Shown: positions 47,206 to 60,060 of the stretch, in pieces
Layout of the letters: each line of letters opens with the position of its first letter
How positions within the stretch are numbered: the first letter of the stretch is position 1
NCBI GenBank assembly: GCA_004431415.1
Contig: QPMI01000609.1
Location: 161,440-225,439, forward strand
Length of the DNA: 64,000 nt
DNA from: Cyanophora paradoxa
Taxonomy: Eukaryota; Glaucocystophyceae; Cyanophorales; Cyanophoraceae
Reading direction: 5' to 3'
Position numbers and translations under genes: made by a program
Notes under the pieces: model-generated
Databases searched by the model: none
Seen by the model: only the letters and a program-made list of their open reading frames with translations
What the model was told of the DNA's origin: nothing

Positions 47206-48040
47206 CGTTGGCAAGTCGAGGACATGAACAGGTGGCAAGTCGAGGGCATGAACAATTCTTAGCGAGTAAATAGACGGGAACCGGTGGATATACAGAGATG
47301 TATTGGGGTAGACGGACATGGTTGGGGTAGCAATTGTATTCATGGTCCGTGAGCGTGGATAAAGCAAACTGGTTTTCATTTGCGAGGGTAACGGGCAAGT
47401 GAGTCACTCAGAATCTGCACAAATAACACACAGCAGAACCTCATTTATAGGGGCAGACCAATAAGTGCGGGAGGGGAAAGAGGATTAGGGAGGACCAGCT
47501 GCTCAGGTGGGTTGCTCACAGGGTTCACCCGCTCAAAAACAACGCACACCCCGCTCAAAACAAAAAAGTGCGATTACAGACGCAGCAAGAACTGGTGCTA
47601 AATGATAGAAACGACATACCCACTGCCGCCCCATTGCCACGCCATGACTCCTGAACCAGCATCAGAAATTATATGCATCATCGATTACACGTGTGTATCT
47701 TCGGGATCAGAAAACGTGGGAAAGAAAAGTCCTCTACTAACGACCGAGCCGAAGCGCAAACGCAAGTTCGAAAGCGCCCGTCTACGGACAACTGCTAAGT
47801 CGTCATCATTTGAAAGACTAGCGGTATCTGGGAAGGGAATTTCGGATACATGGATCGCAATTGTATCGCAAACGCCATGTTTGCATGTGCACGACGTCGA
47901 ATGGCAGTCAAGTCATCATCGTATATCAGAGGTTCGTTCTTAAGTTCGGAGAAGGGAGATAAGGTGTCCGGCGCAATATGGGTTCAACATCGGAGCTCGC
48001 GATGAGTGGCGGATTATCTCTTCTTGGAGTACGCAGTTGT
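47206..48040. other. Spacer without a supported gene
   Basis: Moderate GC. Two short frames (47602-47943 plus, 47107-47407 minus) have no recognisable content. Confidence 0.5.
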
Positions 48041-48875
48041 TTACATAGCTGAACTAGGAGGGCGGGCATAAGCACACAGGTCAGTCAACATCAGACGTCT
48101 GGATAGCAATATTAACAAGAACCTTAACACGTCGCCAAGCTGCAAGGAATTGAAAGCATCTTCCATGCCAGGTTCAGTGGCTAGTTGGAAATATGCAGGG
48201 AGAACCTCATTGTCACAATGGACATACGCTATCATACGAGGCGGCACAAGCAGCCGCGGCAGGTCGTCTTGAGCAACCGTAAAATATTCTTGGATTAACC
48301 GGAATTGTCGAGCGTATCGAATCAAATCCTGAGCACATAAATTACGGGGAGACTCGGTCATCTGTGCATAGCGCCCTAACACTTATTTAGATTAACACTT
48401 ATAGATAACCTCCCTCCTTGCTCCCTATTTAAATATAGTTATACGGTCGGCACATCATGTGACTTACCATCCGGTCCGAATGGGAGTGAGGATGTTCGAG
48501 TCCAGTGCACCAATGCGAGACAAAAATGCTGGACGCGGCTAGCGGGTGTCGTCGCTGACAAGAAGGGTAATGTGCCAAGAACGATGATCATGTGAACAGG
48601 TTTCAAGCGTACCTCATCTGAAGGATACAGCCCATGACGCGTCAATAAATTTGAGCGGCGGATCACTGTACGACCATGCATGTATTCATTGTTAAATTTG
48701 AGAATCCACAAGGAAATGCCCACGTAAATAATGATGCATACGTCAGTTTATCAAGTTGTTGTATATCGGATTCGCCCACGGCTAGTGGATCAGCTGGTAG
48801 GAGAACTCCGACGTCGCCAGCCGAGATGGAACGTTCTCGCGGCACTCCGCGCGCGTAACATACATAGCCGGACAC
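48041..48875 (-). CDS. Hypothetical spliced protein, possibly a degraded kinase-like copy
   Basis: Two or three minus-strand blocks look coding and have intron-like GT donors: 48875-48660 (RERSISAGDVGVLLPADP), 48660-48440 (GRTVIRRSNLLTRHGLYPSDE) and 48382-48041 (LIRYARQFRLIQEYFTVAQD). The ERS-then-S/D pattern in the first recalls the ERS motif of deoxynucleoside kinases, a member of which is encoded 2 kb upstream. The similarity is too weak to name. Frames change between blocks. Confidence 0.3.
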
Positions 48876-49090
48876 CTGTCGTTCGCATACTATCCACGTC
48901 AGTCAACCAATGGCATGTTACCATGAGTAGGCTGCATGTATACTTAGCTAGTACATGCACACACTCGTACGCGAACTGTAACATATCCAGGTATCGCGAA
49001 CTTAGCTGTCGACATGAGAGCTAACTGGGTGAGCGGTAGCAAATGACCGGATGCTTGCAACCGGACGAACTAGGCCTGGCCTACGATATG

Positions 49091-49502
49091 GTAAGCCGCC
49101 GGAAGAGAATCTGACCGGCGCCAACCAAATGGTTCGGGCTGAAGCTTGGCTATTCGGTACCCGTAGACCAGCCGACCCGGACGGCTGCTCGCATCGCTTA
49201 GACCAGGTTCGAATCCTGGGAGTGATCTTTTTCACCATCTTGCTTTCAGTCCGTGTACGAAAATCTTTAGCTAGGACATGGACTACAAAATAGTAAGCCG
49301 CCGAAGATAAGCTGACCCGCGCCAACCAAATGGTTCGGACTGAAGCTTGGCTATTCTGTACCCGTAGATCTAGACCAGCCGTCCGGACGGCTGCTCACAT
49401 CGCTTAAACCCAGGTTCGAATCCTGGGAGTGAGTCTTATTCGCCATCTTGCTTTCAGTCCGCGATGCGAAGATCTTTAGCTAGGACATGGACTAGAATAT
49501 AG
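49091..49502 (+). repeat. tRNA-like SINE heads (copies 2 and 3, tandem)
   Basis: Two tandem ~205-bp copies of the element at 42200-42400. Both keep the B box in CAGGTTCGAATCCTG, the GGACGGCT hairpin arm, and the ATCTTTAGCTAGGACATGGA tail. The second copy is followed by the GC-rich tandem units (49515-49890), as at the first locus. Confidence 0.85.
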
Positions 49503-49514
49503 TAAGCCACCCGG

Positions 49515-49890
49515 GGCGCAGCCTCGGCTCATCTCTCGCTTGGTGCGCGCCTCCACACCGTCGCCACCGCGCCCGCGCGACGGAGCGGGGCAGGGGTCTC
49601 GACCGCGACGCCCGCGCGGCGGGGGCGGCCAGAACGTAGAGACGGCCCATCTCTCGCTTGGTGCGCGCCTCCCGCCTTCAGCGCCGCGCCCGCGCGACGA
49701 GCTAGGTGAACGGAGGCGACCCGATTCGCGGCGCCTTCGCGGCAGGGCCGGCGCGGCCGGGTTGCAGCGGCGGCCAATGTCTCGCTTGGTGCGGGCCTCC
49801 CGCCTTCTTCGCCGCGCCCTGCGCGACGGGGCGGGTGCAGGTAGCTCGACTCGTGGCGCCTTCGCGGCGAGGGCAGCCGGGACGCAGCGG
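49515..49890 (+). repeat. GC-rich tandem repeat, ~120-bp units, three copies
   Basis: Same unit as 42405-43500, again directly after the tRNA-like head. Many single-base losses in G or C runs compared with the first locus. A short TTTCACTC(C/T)(G/A)GTTC(A/G)CAG repeat (three or four copies, 49900-50015) follows. Confidence 0.88.
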
Positions 49891-50399
49891 CGGCCCCGCT
49901 TTCACTCTGGTTCACAGTCCCGCTGCACGCTTTCACTCCGGTTCGCAGCACCGGTGCAAGTTTCGCTCCCACTGTTCGCAATTGCCCGCTTTCACTCCAG
50001 TTCACAGCCCGGCTGCCATGTCTTAGCTGTGACCCCAAGCATGCAAGTACGGCGGCATCCACTGCGAGGGCACGCCACCAGCCACCCGACTCACAACGCC
50101 CCCACTGCCCACCTCCGTGGTTCGGGCCGGTAACATTTGATCACATCGCAGTGCATCCATGGCCCTGCTCCGGCACCAGCCGGCGCCCGCCCACCGGCCA
50201 TCCGGCGCCTCGTATATGCTGCCCCCATCACCTCCAGCGCCCGCGCCGCTGCCACCCAACGCCCTACGGTTCCACTGCAGGCTCCAAGGTAGGAAGGACG
50301 GCGGTCGCAACATTGGAAAGCACGCAAGCGGCCAACATCCGCCCCCACTAGGGCTCAGACACAGCCATCCACAAATATGGACTGTATTCAAAATATCAC

Positions 50400-51080
50400 A
50401 TGTTCTTCGGACCAGGACACTGCTCTCTAAACGAGGAAGTAACTGAGTCGCAAGGTCTCTGACGGGCATGGAAGCATCAAGACGAATCACGGGTAAAGTG
50501 CGACTGGACTCGAGAGAGAATATCCAGTCACTATAACGTGCGTGGAGTCCTGGTATAGTACTGAGAGCTTCGTGATTATCTCCCGGGAAAGAGCCTCTCC
50601 ATACAGATGCAGGTGATACATCTAGTGATACGACAGCAAGTGGATCGTGAAATGAAAGAGATGCCTGAATTTCTTGCAGCAAACACGCTCCGCATCCGTG
50701 AGGTAACCACGGGCGTACCAGTACTCTGCAAAGATTTCCTGTGAGGAAAGATGGCAGCGCTCGACGAGACCAACAAGCGGGCGATCGTGATAGGCAGAAC
50801 TACATGCATTCAAAGCTGACAGTTGCTGTAAGTGGGTTGAATGGGAAAGGAACGCTCGAAGTTGCATGCCAAGTACGGCACCAGGTTGCGGGCGCCTTCC
50901 GCAAAATGCCAGTCAACCATGGTTTCCATAGATGCAGAGGCTCGGGAAAGATGCGAAACTTGACCGCGCAGTTTACTTCCGCGGCGACTACCATCAAGTC
51001 GGAAATGAGCGTGCTTTTACCCGCTCCGGAGGCGCTTCGAACGCTATATACGGGGAAGCATCGCCTTGCGATCCACGCGT
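50400..51080 (-). CDS. Deoxynucleoside kinase-like protein
   Basis: Minus-strand blocks line up with the deoxynucleoside kinase/thymidine kinase 2 fold in correct order. A P-loop (VRSASGAGKSTLISDLM) lies at about 51045-50995. FRIFPEPLHLW follows, matching the conserved substrate-site PEP-x3-W. Next come QQLSALNACSSAYHDRPLVG, then VERCHLSSQEIFAEYW (the ERS/DRS loop and following helix), VVSLDVSPASVWRG (the LDxSP strand), and LHARYSDWI with PVIRLDAS near the end. These enzymes phosphorylate deoxynucleosides in nucleotide salvage. The frame changes between the PEP block and the QQL block, and again near 50690. There are introns or small indels there. ERC replaces the usual ERS. The start codon is not evident. 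The gene lies between mobile-element genes, so capture by a transposon is possible. Confidence 0.6.
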
Positions 51081-52899
51081 ACGGTCGTCGGTGCGGCGTC
51101 TACAGATTGCATGATATAATTATACTACTATGTGATGAAAATGACATTCGAGGGGTACAGTCGCAATTCGAAACTTCGTAACTGAGGACCAAACAGCACC
51201 TGAAGCTGCCTATAGTAGTAACTTCTTGCCATTACAAGACATACGGTACATTGGTTCTCGCAAGACCTTTCAGCTGAAGCGTGGACGGATCATCCACGCA
51301 TCACGTCAGGTGCCATGCATAGCGAGCCGCGCGAGTTGTGATCTGATTCAACTGATCGATAACAGCACAGAACGACAATTCATCCGGCGCATCTGCTCAG
51401 CGTCGTCGAACGACAATTCATCCGCGCATCTGCTCAGCGGATTGTACGGTGTAAGTAGCGGCGCACGCGTAGACAACCCTCGCACGGGAAATGCAGTTTT
51501 TTATCTCTGAACCTTCGGATCATTCAACTGGACGGACCTCTTAATAGCACTGTCGATAGACAGTACGGAGGAGGATGCGGGTTTGGAGCACATGGACAAG
51601 CAAGTGCCCTACGGACGATGGGCCAAACTTGGGCTGTATCCGTGGGCCAGCTTGCAACAAGCCAACAGCACTTTACAACAAACCAATGACACATCAGACA
51701 CCGTCAATCCTGGGCGACTACTGCTAGTATTGAGGATGTGGAAGATATCCCGGCCCTCATACCAGCATCGGTCATAGATCATGTGCATCTTCAAATATGG
51801 ACTTCGTGTGCATTGCAGCGCGAAGAATAAGAATATATATACAGGCACAAACACCTCTAAACTAGCGTAACTGGGTCTGCATTGTAAGCACCGTAGCTGT
51901 AAGTAATTAGGTCTAAGGAACTAGCGCAGAATAGTGGTGGTTTCTGACAGAAAACAGAGTACCGTCTACATGAAATATGCCGTGGTATAACAGAAGCAAA
52001 GGACGCATGTACGCACGGCAGGAGGCATGTGATAAGTACCATCCATTCCGGTGTGAATATACGGAAGCGGCGATTGACGCTCCTATCTTCGAAGAATACC
52101 ATTATAGGTCTACCTAGATATGCAGCGCAGAAGGCGACTTCCAGATTTGTGGCTGCGGCGATAACAGTCAATTATGAAACCGAACAGACCGCTGAAGGCA
52201 ATACATTACATCAGTTCTCGGATCTCGCATGCGGCTGCAGTACGAATGCAGAACGGAGGCCCAAAATTGTGAGCCGGTTGCCATGGGGTACGTCGGGTAC
52301 GGCAGCTGAGTTGAGTAAAGGAAAAGAGGATGCATCGGATTAATGGACATCATCAGATCAACCACGTCGGAACGCAATCGATCCGCCAATCACATTTATC
52401 ACTATTACGCGTAAAAATAGGAAGGGTCCTTCGCAATCATGCTGTCAATTATTGACAAAAACATGCATCGTCCTGCTCCAGAATTACTGCGTGGAATGCC
52501 GCATCAGCCACTGGGAACTGCATTCTAAATACGAGACATATCAGATATAATAAAGGCGGACCTCACTGGAATTAGTTAGGAGAGACTGTAGCGGAAAGCA
52601 ACACGTTATGCATTCCATGTCGTAGATACGGGCAGACATTACACCAGCTATCGATAGTCGCATATCCGGAGGAACAAGCATGGCGCAGTGGATGCAGGTG
52701 AGGGATGCGACGAGTTACGATCACAGGTTCCTTCAGTGGCAATGAACCCCAAAGCTGCACTACACGACGCCTGCTCAAAGCAGCTGACAAATTCCGTGGT
52801 GGAAGAGCGTGGGTCGTGTGGGTAAGAGAGAAGTCGACGAAGTAGGCGTCGTCCGATCACGAGGTACACTGGAAGGCATCGCTGAAGAGCTCGAGGAAA
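51081..52899. other. Stretch with no recognised gene
   Basis: Moderate GC. Short open frames occur on both strands (such as 51226-51510 plus, 51857-52171 minus, 52029-52343 plus), but no motif or splice pattern supports any. The 3' end of the Helitron gene probably lies near 52900-53000. Confidence 0.45.
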
Positions 52900-55800
52900 G
52901 GATGCAGCGGATCGCTTGTTCGTCGACGTTAAGTAGACTCATTGCGCTTACGCTTTGGAGTCTTGGGAGATGCACGCGGTGGGTCGGTGTGAGATACACG
53001 CGGGGGTCGGTAGAAGGAGCATCAATGCGTGTACGAGTACCGCAGCGCCAGACTTGGGAGTCGATGCAAATTTCTCGGCCAAGGTGCGCTGCTCTTCTAC
53101 CACCAGTTGCGGTTTAGCGACTTCAAAAACAGACGTGCCCAAGCGATATGAAGATTGTCTGACGGACACAATCCGCGTGGCCAGTGCACGGAGCCGGGCA
53201 TTCTCCCGTATATCCGACGGATTCGGAGCGAAGTACAACCAGCGGTCGAGTGACGGAGTGCTGCACATTGCAATGTCGGTAACTCGGAGACGTCGCTGTC
53301 GGAATCCATTGTGCCAGTGGGATCGCAGATTGGTGCGCACGTCCTTTGCCTTTCTTCCGTCTAGCCATAGGGTCACGCAGTACATTGGTGAAAATGATGT
53401 CCGCAGATGATCGAACCGACTACATGCGACATACGCCATGTTGTAGGTGAAAGCGCGTGACAAATCAACGACTATCTTGACAGTGTGAGGCCTTGACACT
53501 TGTGAACGGTTACAGCCCACGCCAGACGAAAAGGGAACTGAGTGCGAGAAGGAGCGGAACTTGTAGATTTTGCCGCATTCGTCAAACCAGGAATCACTTC
53601 GTGCTCAGTTTGAGTAGGCAGTGCTGAAGACTTGTCGTGGATAACTGGTTCGTTGATATGTCACGCTCAGACGGCTCAACACGTACGGCCTGGTAATCAA
53701 CACCGGCCAGTGTCACTTTCGTACGTCCGCGCTTCCTGCCGACTTTGTCGTCGTCAAAAGCCACATACATGGCAACTGGAGAATTCTTGTCAAGTAGCCG
53801 AACAGTCGACGAAGCTGTAGGTACTGGACCGTCAAACTCCCATCCAACCAGCGTCCAGCGCGCCATTTACAAGACATCGTGCGTGTCCTCATTGATGATC
53901 ATCATAACCCGCGAGCCAAGCAGAAGGTGAACTTCGCCAATAAGAGGTCGCCATTTTATTCTGCACCACGAACGCACAAGCTTAAAAAACAACTGATACT
54001 CTGGCGGACATGGGTTCGTACCTCAACCGGTTCAGCTGGTTTACACGTTTGGATTTGTGATCATACTCTCCTTCATCGAAAGCTCAAGTGTGATAATCGG
54101 AGCCAAATACCGACGGGACGTTGCAAAGAGACGATCATTGTTGTAATTCAGTACTTCTCTGTTGCAAGGGAAGACTCGCAACGCTGTTTCCCAGGCGGGG
54201 GATGCTAGTTCGCAAGCCAGTGCAGCATACCCCGACGGTTCTCCTCGGGGTTCACAGATCTGCACGGTGCGTTCACAGAAAGGCGAGCGGCGGTGCAATA
54301 CAGGGATGTAATGGTTTCAGAACGTACCTGGACAGAATGAATTGCTTATCACGGTCATCAAATTCTCCGACTCGTAATCGCAAACATGTGTCACGCCACA
54401 TGGTGTCTCCAGCTTGCCTGACGACCTCATCGAGGAAGATAGGGTGAAACAAAGACAGCCACAGGTGAATATCATCAACCAGTTCGCCACTGCGCTTGAA
54501 GGTACGCCACATCCGTCTTTCGAAAATGTTGTAAATCCGTTTCTCCTGCACTGGCGGAAGTTGGAAGAAATCCCGAAGCACAGGATAGATTTCCCTGCGA
54601 ACGGCTCCGCCACCTGGAAGATCTCCTGTAACCGCTGATTGATTCGAGGAAAGTTCTTGCCGCCAACAAAGCTGATCTCGTCAATAATGATAAGTTCGAC
54701 ATCACGGAACCTTGCATTCAATTGGCACGCTCGGGCGCAGATAAAGGATAGAATGTATTTTTTCGCCGTGTTTGGGAGGAGCCCAAAAGCTAGCACAGAT
54801 GACACGGTGCTACCTCGATGTTGAAGGATGCCACGCCAGACCAGGACATGAGTAATATGCCGCCATTGCCACACGGTTGCTGCATGTTTGCGTGGTCACG
54901 ACTCCAGTTGAGCATGTACTTAACAATGGTTTTGATAAGAAAAGATTTGCCAGTCCCGCCTGGACCAACACACGCAATGTGCAGAGGCTGCTTAGGGGAT
55001 ACGACAGGAAGCTCTTTGTGACGACATTCGGCATCCGGAATTAGCGGCCACAATAGATTTGTACCTGTTCATATAGTACAATTAATAAAGATCACCACAC
55101 CATCTAGAGCACGAGCAGCGTACTCAGCTTGGTTGAGTAGTGCTTTTCGAGCCGAGTTGTCATCTGACGAATCGCAACCATCAATTCCGCTGCCTTGGCT
55201 TCAGCTTATCCTCATTTCCGAGAGGCTCATCGAATCGAGGTCATGTAAATCAACTCCCGAAGAGGCGGGGGTCCAGCAGAGGTGCGGTAGGAACATCATC
55301 CGCACCAGAGGGCTGAAGTCATCCGCACCAGAGGGCCGAAATAGATACGTCGGAGTGGGCAGTGCCGACAACGTTGCATCACGCGCTACCGTTGACGTAA
55401 CTCGCGTCGGTACTATCGATGGCTCGTCACGAACGTCGTCGACCCCATTAAAGCCGACTGTTGGCCCAGGCGCAGGTGATGTACAGAAGAAGCAGTGCCA
55501 TTGTGGACCGGTTATCCGGTTTAAATTCTTGCCGGCGACCAAGCGAGCATCACGATCGAACTTCTGGAGGACCGTTCAATCCGGGCAGCCATTTGACAGT
55601 GAGTGAACTGAATATTGTACTCGATAGTAGCACGATGCCGGGTGACGGCAGCAGAAATGACGGCAGGAGTAACTTCATCTCGGACTCAACACCAAGTAAA
55701 TCACGTAGCTCGTTCCGAAATGGTACGTGCATCAACAGCAGACTGTACAGGCCTTCGGGTCACCATCCTTTGGAATTCGCACTCTCACAGTCCTCGGTCG

Positions 55801-58800
55801 ACGTCGCTGTTGAAGGATGTGGCGTTGAAAGGGCCTCAACAGAGAAGACCGAGGGCACACACTGCGCAGGCAATAAATGAGATAGAGCTCGAGGGCACGT
55901 GAGAACAAACGAATTACGACGTAAACGTTCACCTGGATCCCGCCTTCTTTGAGCGCAAGGGTGCAGTACTTTGCGGATGCTGTTTCGAATCTCTGCATTC
56001 GCCCACGCGGGATTAGGCTCCCAATCATTGAGTTCCGCTCATCCTCGTCTCCCTCACAATCAACGTTTTCAGACGTGAGATTTGCGTCTGGCCGCCTCCT
56101 TTTGGTGCATCACCAAGAAATGTAAGTTAAACCAGTTCATGTACTGCATGAAGGTTATAGATTCGAAGACAGGTTCTGCACCTGAGCAAGAAGAAATGTC
56201 AGTCAGTAGCGAGATTTCATTTGTACAATAAAAGACAGATTGGACACCGTCGGGATCCTTACTGCGAGCCATATAGTAATCAACCTGGTCGTCGGCCCAA
56301 GCATCTTGATCGTTCGGATTATGTTGCATTCGAAATTCGAGCTCCCGTTTATGCCGCAGGTGCTTTCCACGTTTACCAGGAGGTAGGCCCCGACAGAGCA
56401 CGATGATCGTGACGAAAAAAACAACGGAATGCCTGGACAGAGTGCCAAGCATGAGCATGCTGCATGGTTACAGGCGATGATATACATAAATGAGGCATAA
56501 TTATAATACTGGCTTACATTGATGCTACGCACCTAGACAATACAACCCAGCTTCCTGCTTGGACATTGTGCGACACCCAACATGGCATTTCGCATCTATT
56601 TCGCAATGCCGGTAGAGTTAATTTAGGGAACCGCGCAGCATCAGAAATGAGAAACATTACTTTTAGGAGGATCTGGTTAGTTGACGCATCCTCTGGTAGG
56701 TCATTTAGGACGTTTTCCACCGCCTTCATCTCCTCCGTCTCGTCTTTGGTCATATACCCTAAAATGTAAGCTGCTATCTTGTACGGATTTGTGACGATTT
56801 GGATATCCATATTAGCTTGCCAGAGCTGGATGATAATGTTGTGGAAATTGTTCGTGTAGCGATCATCCTGTGTGAAGCGCCTAAATATCACTTCCCGGTC
56901 CCCACGACACATAAACGTTCTTCGTGAGAGCTCCGCAGATGCGTTTTGGCGGCAAACACATGTGGAATCCGAAGCGACACTTGCACCGCTCCTTGTACTC
57001 GGCCATAAATTTGGCGATCCGGGCTGAACGAGCCACGTGCTCGTGCGGAGCAGCTTTTTCCATGGCCTGTAGCTGGTCTTCTAGCACGTTCAGCTTCGTG
57101 GCATCAGTGATAGGGTCATGCAACTCGGCGTTTTCGTCGACGTCGCAAGCTTGCGACGGCGACGAAATTTGCCCACTGCGGCGGGATCGATGCGACATGT
57201 GTGAGAGTGTTTATGTCGATTGAATCGTGCCACGTAGTCCTGTAGGCGGGGTGTAGCCCATTCTTGGGCGAAAGGACCTTCCGTCCGAGTTGCTACATTC
57301 AAGATTAATAGTGTGCAGCATCCTGGAAATTAGCAACAACGGTAATGGCTTACCTCGGTCTGAACAACCGTATCCAGCCACGCGCAGACTTGTTCGCCAT
57401 TGAAACCGGGTCTGCGGGGTCTAGGACGGGCGGGGCGTCGTGACACCATCTCGGTGCGCTCGCCCAGCCAATCACCAAATGTGCGTGAAGCGACCCTCGA
57501 CTCTGAACTTCATACCTTTGTAGAAACAGGTAAGACAGCAAATGTGCAGGGTCACAGGATTCAAAAACATCGGCGCACCGGACAAAGAAATCAACAACAG
57601 GCCAACCAAAAAGCACTTCACCAGCCGTAGATTGAAGAGGTCAAGCATGGCGCGAACCGTTCATCAAAATGCTCAGCCACAATGCCAGGATTCTCGTTCA
57701 GCAATTTTACAACATCGTCCCGATTCTTAGTAAATTCGGCGACGGCGGCGCTGACGGGAACTTGACAGGATCGATGGCCCGAAGAAGATCGGGCCAATGT
57801 AGATCATCGCTGACAGCGTCATATAAATATGAGGAAATCCGATTGTCGTAAACATGCTGTGTAATTTATTTCGTGCATTGTTCCAGTATGCGGCGGTTCC
57901 ACGAACCTGTACATGTGGTCTCGGACACATTAGCCCAAGGTCGGAAGTGCAATGAACACAAACATAAATTCACATTACGAGTCATCGTACGATAACACGC
58001 GTGCGAATGGCGAGAGCATCTAAGGAATGATCTTCAACAGTACTGTTGATTAAATTAAAGCGTCAGCAACCGTCATGGTGGTCGTTGACGTGACAGCATG
58101 TGCCTCGCGGTTTTCGCTGAAACAGCATTGACGATATTATCTCTGACAAAGTTAAATCCACGCCACGCATCGTCATCGAGTATAATCGAAATCGAATAAG
58201 AAGAGCGGCCGTCGCGTTGAAATGGCGGATGATGACGCGAGGCAACGGTGGGAAAAATTCACGTGCCGACAGTTGGATCGGTCTAGCTGGTCGTGTAAAC
58301 CATGCGTGCCTGACAATAAATTAGGAATGATATCAAATGTGACATTGGTCGCGGGCGCATCGCACCTGTTGAAAACAGACAGAAGGAGCACACATCTGTT
58401 TCCGGCGAATGGCACGCAGAATACGACCATCGTTCACAGAAGGTGCTGAGGGAAGTCCCTTTAAATTGACGAACCGACGGCAGATAGGACGGTCATGTGA
58501 GCCGAATCAGCATCGTCGTGTTTCCGATGTTGCGCTATCAGATCTCCGTGTCGCGAGGATTAATGACATTATCTGTCGTGCAGCATTCCACTTATCTATT
58601 TCTGCTAACAACTCCGATCGTTGGATCCCGTAGTTGTATGTTCTGATAATATATGTGTTTTGTAGTGTCACGAAGGCACTCAAGAACCTCGAAGCACCGG
58701 TCCAACCTGACACGATTATACCAGTCTCCCCACCTTTCGGCTTTCGCTGGTTGACCAAGCAAACTTTCCTCTAGGTGGCAGAGGAAATATTGATTGATGT

Positions 58801-60060
58801 TATTGATGGGATTGCACGGTACAAAGATAACGCGCCCTTGCGAGCCGAGCTGCCTTCACCGATCTCCGACGTTTTTCCTTTCGGCCCGGACGTGAATTAA
58901 CTGAGAATAGCAGGGCACGTGCAATATGAGCGACAACAAGATGACTCGCATTATACTGACAGACTCCGAACCTGTAATATTAACCCGTTGGCACATCAAT
59001 AATTCGGGTAGGTTAAGTCGGATAGAAGGTACGTGTACGTCATCCACATCCACACAATGCAGACGGTTCTTTGCACCGCTGAATTAGGTATAGTGTAGTG
59101 ACCGAGCAGTCCGAAAATACTTGGAACGCACCAAACTTGAGAGGGCAGAAGGTCGATCGGGGGCACACTTGAAAGCATATACACCGGCTGCAAATTCAAC
59201 TGTAGCTTGTGACGAAGGTATTCCGTGTAGCTTCATAATTGAACAGACATGACATCGCACGTCGCCCGTCACGCACTGACAGTCCTTACTGTACTATACG
59301 AGGTACTAGTACTCTCAGAGGCGATGCACTTGCACCGCAGAATATGTAATTTGTCTGCACGTCGTGATTCGGTGCAGCAACTACAAGTGCCCGATGCAGT
59401 ATAGCTTGAGAAGAACACTCTTGCAGCATCCTTCAGATCGAGATTGAGATTTCATTCCAGAATTGTACAGGTTCATAGCTTGCAGAGTCAGCAACAAACT
59501 AATGCAGGTTATAAGATGCAGAATAAATGCACTTTGCTAAAATGGTTTCAAAGTTGGCATGACGTTCCAGCGACCGATTACGCTGGGTGAAAACTTCGAA
59601 GTGCGCTCCTAGCATGTTCCGCGGTCCAACGAGAGTTAGATGCGTGACGAACTGCAGCACTGATATGTTAAGAATGAGAGAAGGCACGAAATGCAAAATA
59701 AAGAAACTCACCGGTATCGGCAGTCCGCAATGTCTGTCTATCCGCATTCGAATATTCGCTCCGACGGACAGACGCACGATTTTGCCCTACATCCGTACAG
59801 TTCAGGTAAGAGACCCGGAGAACAATCGCATTGAGACCCACACGTACGTAGCCGGCCTACATGATGCACGGACACACGGTGTGCATCCCAAGCTGGACGG
59901 TCGGCGAGGACCATGGCACAATATCCGCATGGGAAAATACCATCACGTGTAGTGTCATGTGCCCCTGCCATATGGTACCGCAAATCATGCTCGGTACGGA
60001 ATGCTGCGGTGCATGACGCAAGGACGGTACATCTATAGAAGAACTGCGACAAAAACTGAA
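52900..60060 (-). pseudogene. Helitron Rep/helicase gene (RepHel), frame-disrupted
   Basis: Read from the right. C2H2-type fingers (FPCGYCAMVLADRPAWDAHR then VH) at about 59980-59870; a Cys-rich piece (VRCHVCSIMKLHG) near 59260. The HUH Rep region at 57930-57350 has GTAAYWNNARNKLHSMF, GFPHIYMTLS, then, across a GT-AG intron, DFFVR/YEVQSRGSLHAHLVIG, where HAH is the HUH motif. NMDIQIVTNPYKIAAYILGY lies at about 56810-56755. An inter-domain segment with VDYYMARSKDPDG is at about 56270. The PIF1-type helicase follows: GPGGTGKSFL (Walker A, about 54970), VELIIIDEISF (Walker B, about 54690), DFFQLPPVQ (54560), VLNYNNDRLFA (54150) and AFTYNMAYVACSRF (53430). At least five frame changes break the reading, four of which look like a missing G in a short G run. 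It is either a decayed copy or an intact one with consensus errors. Rolling-circle transposition is the family role. Confidence 0.8.
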
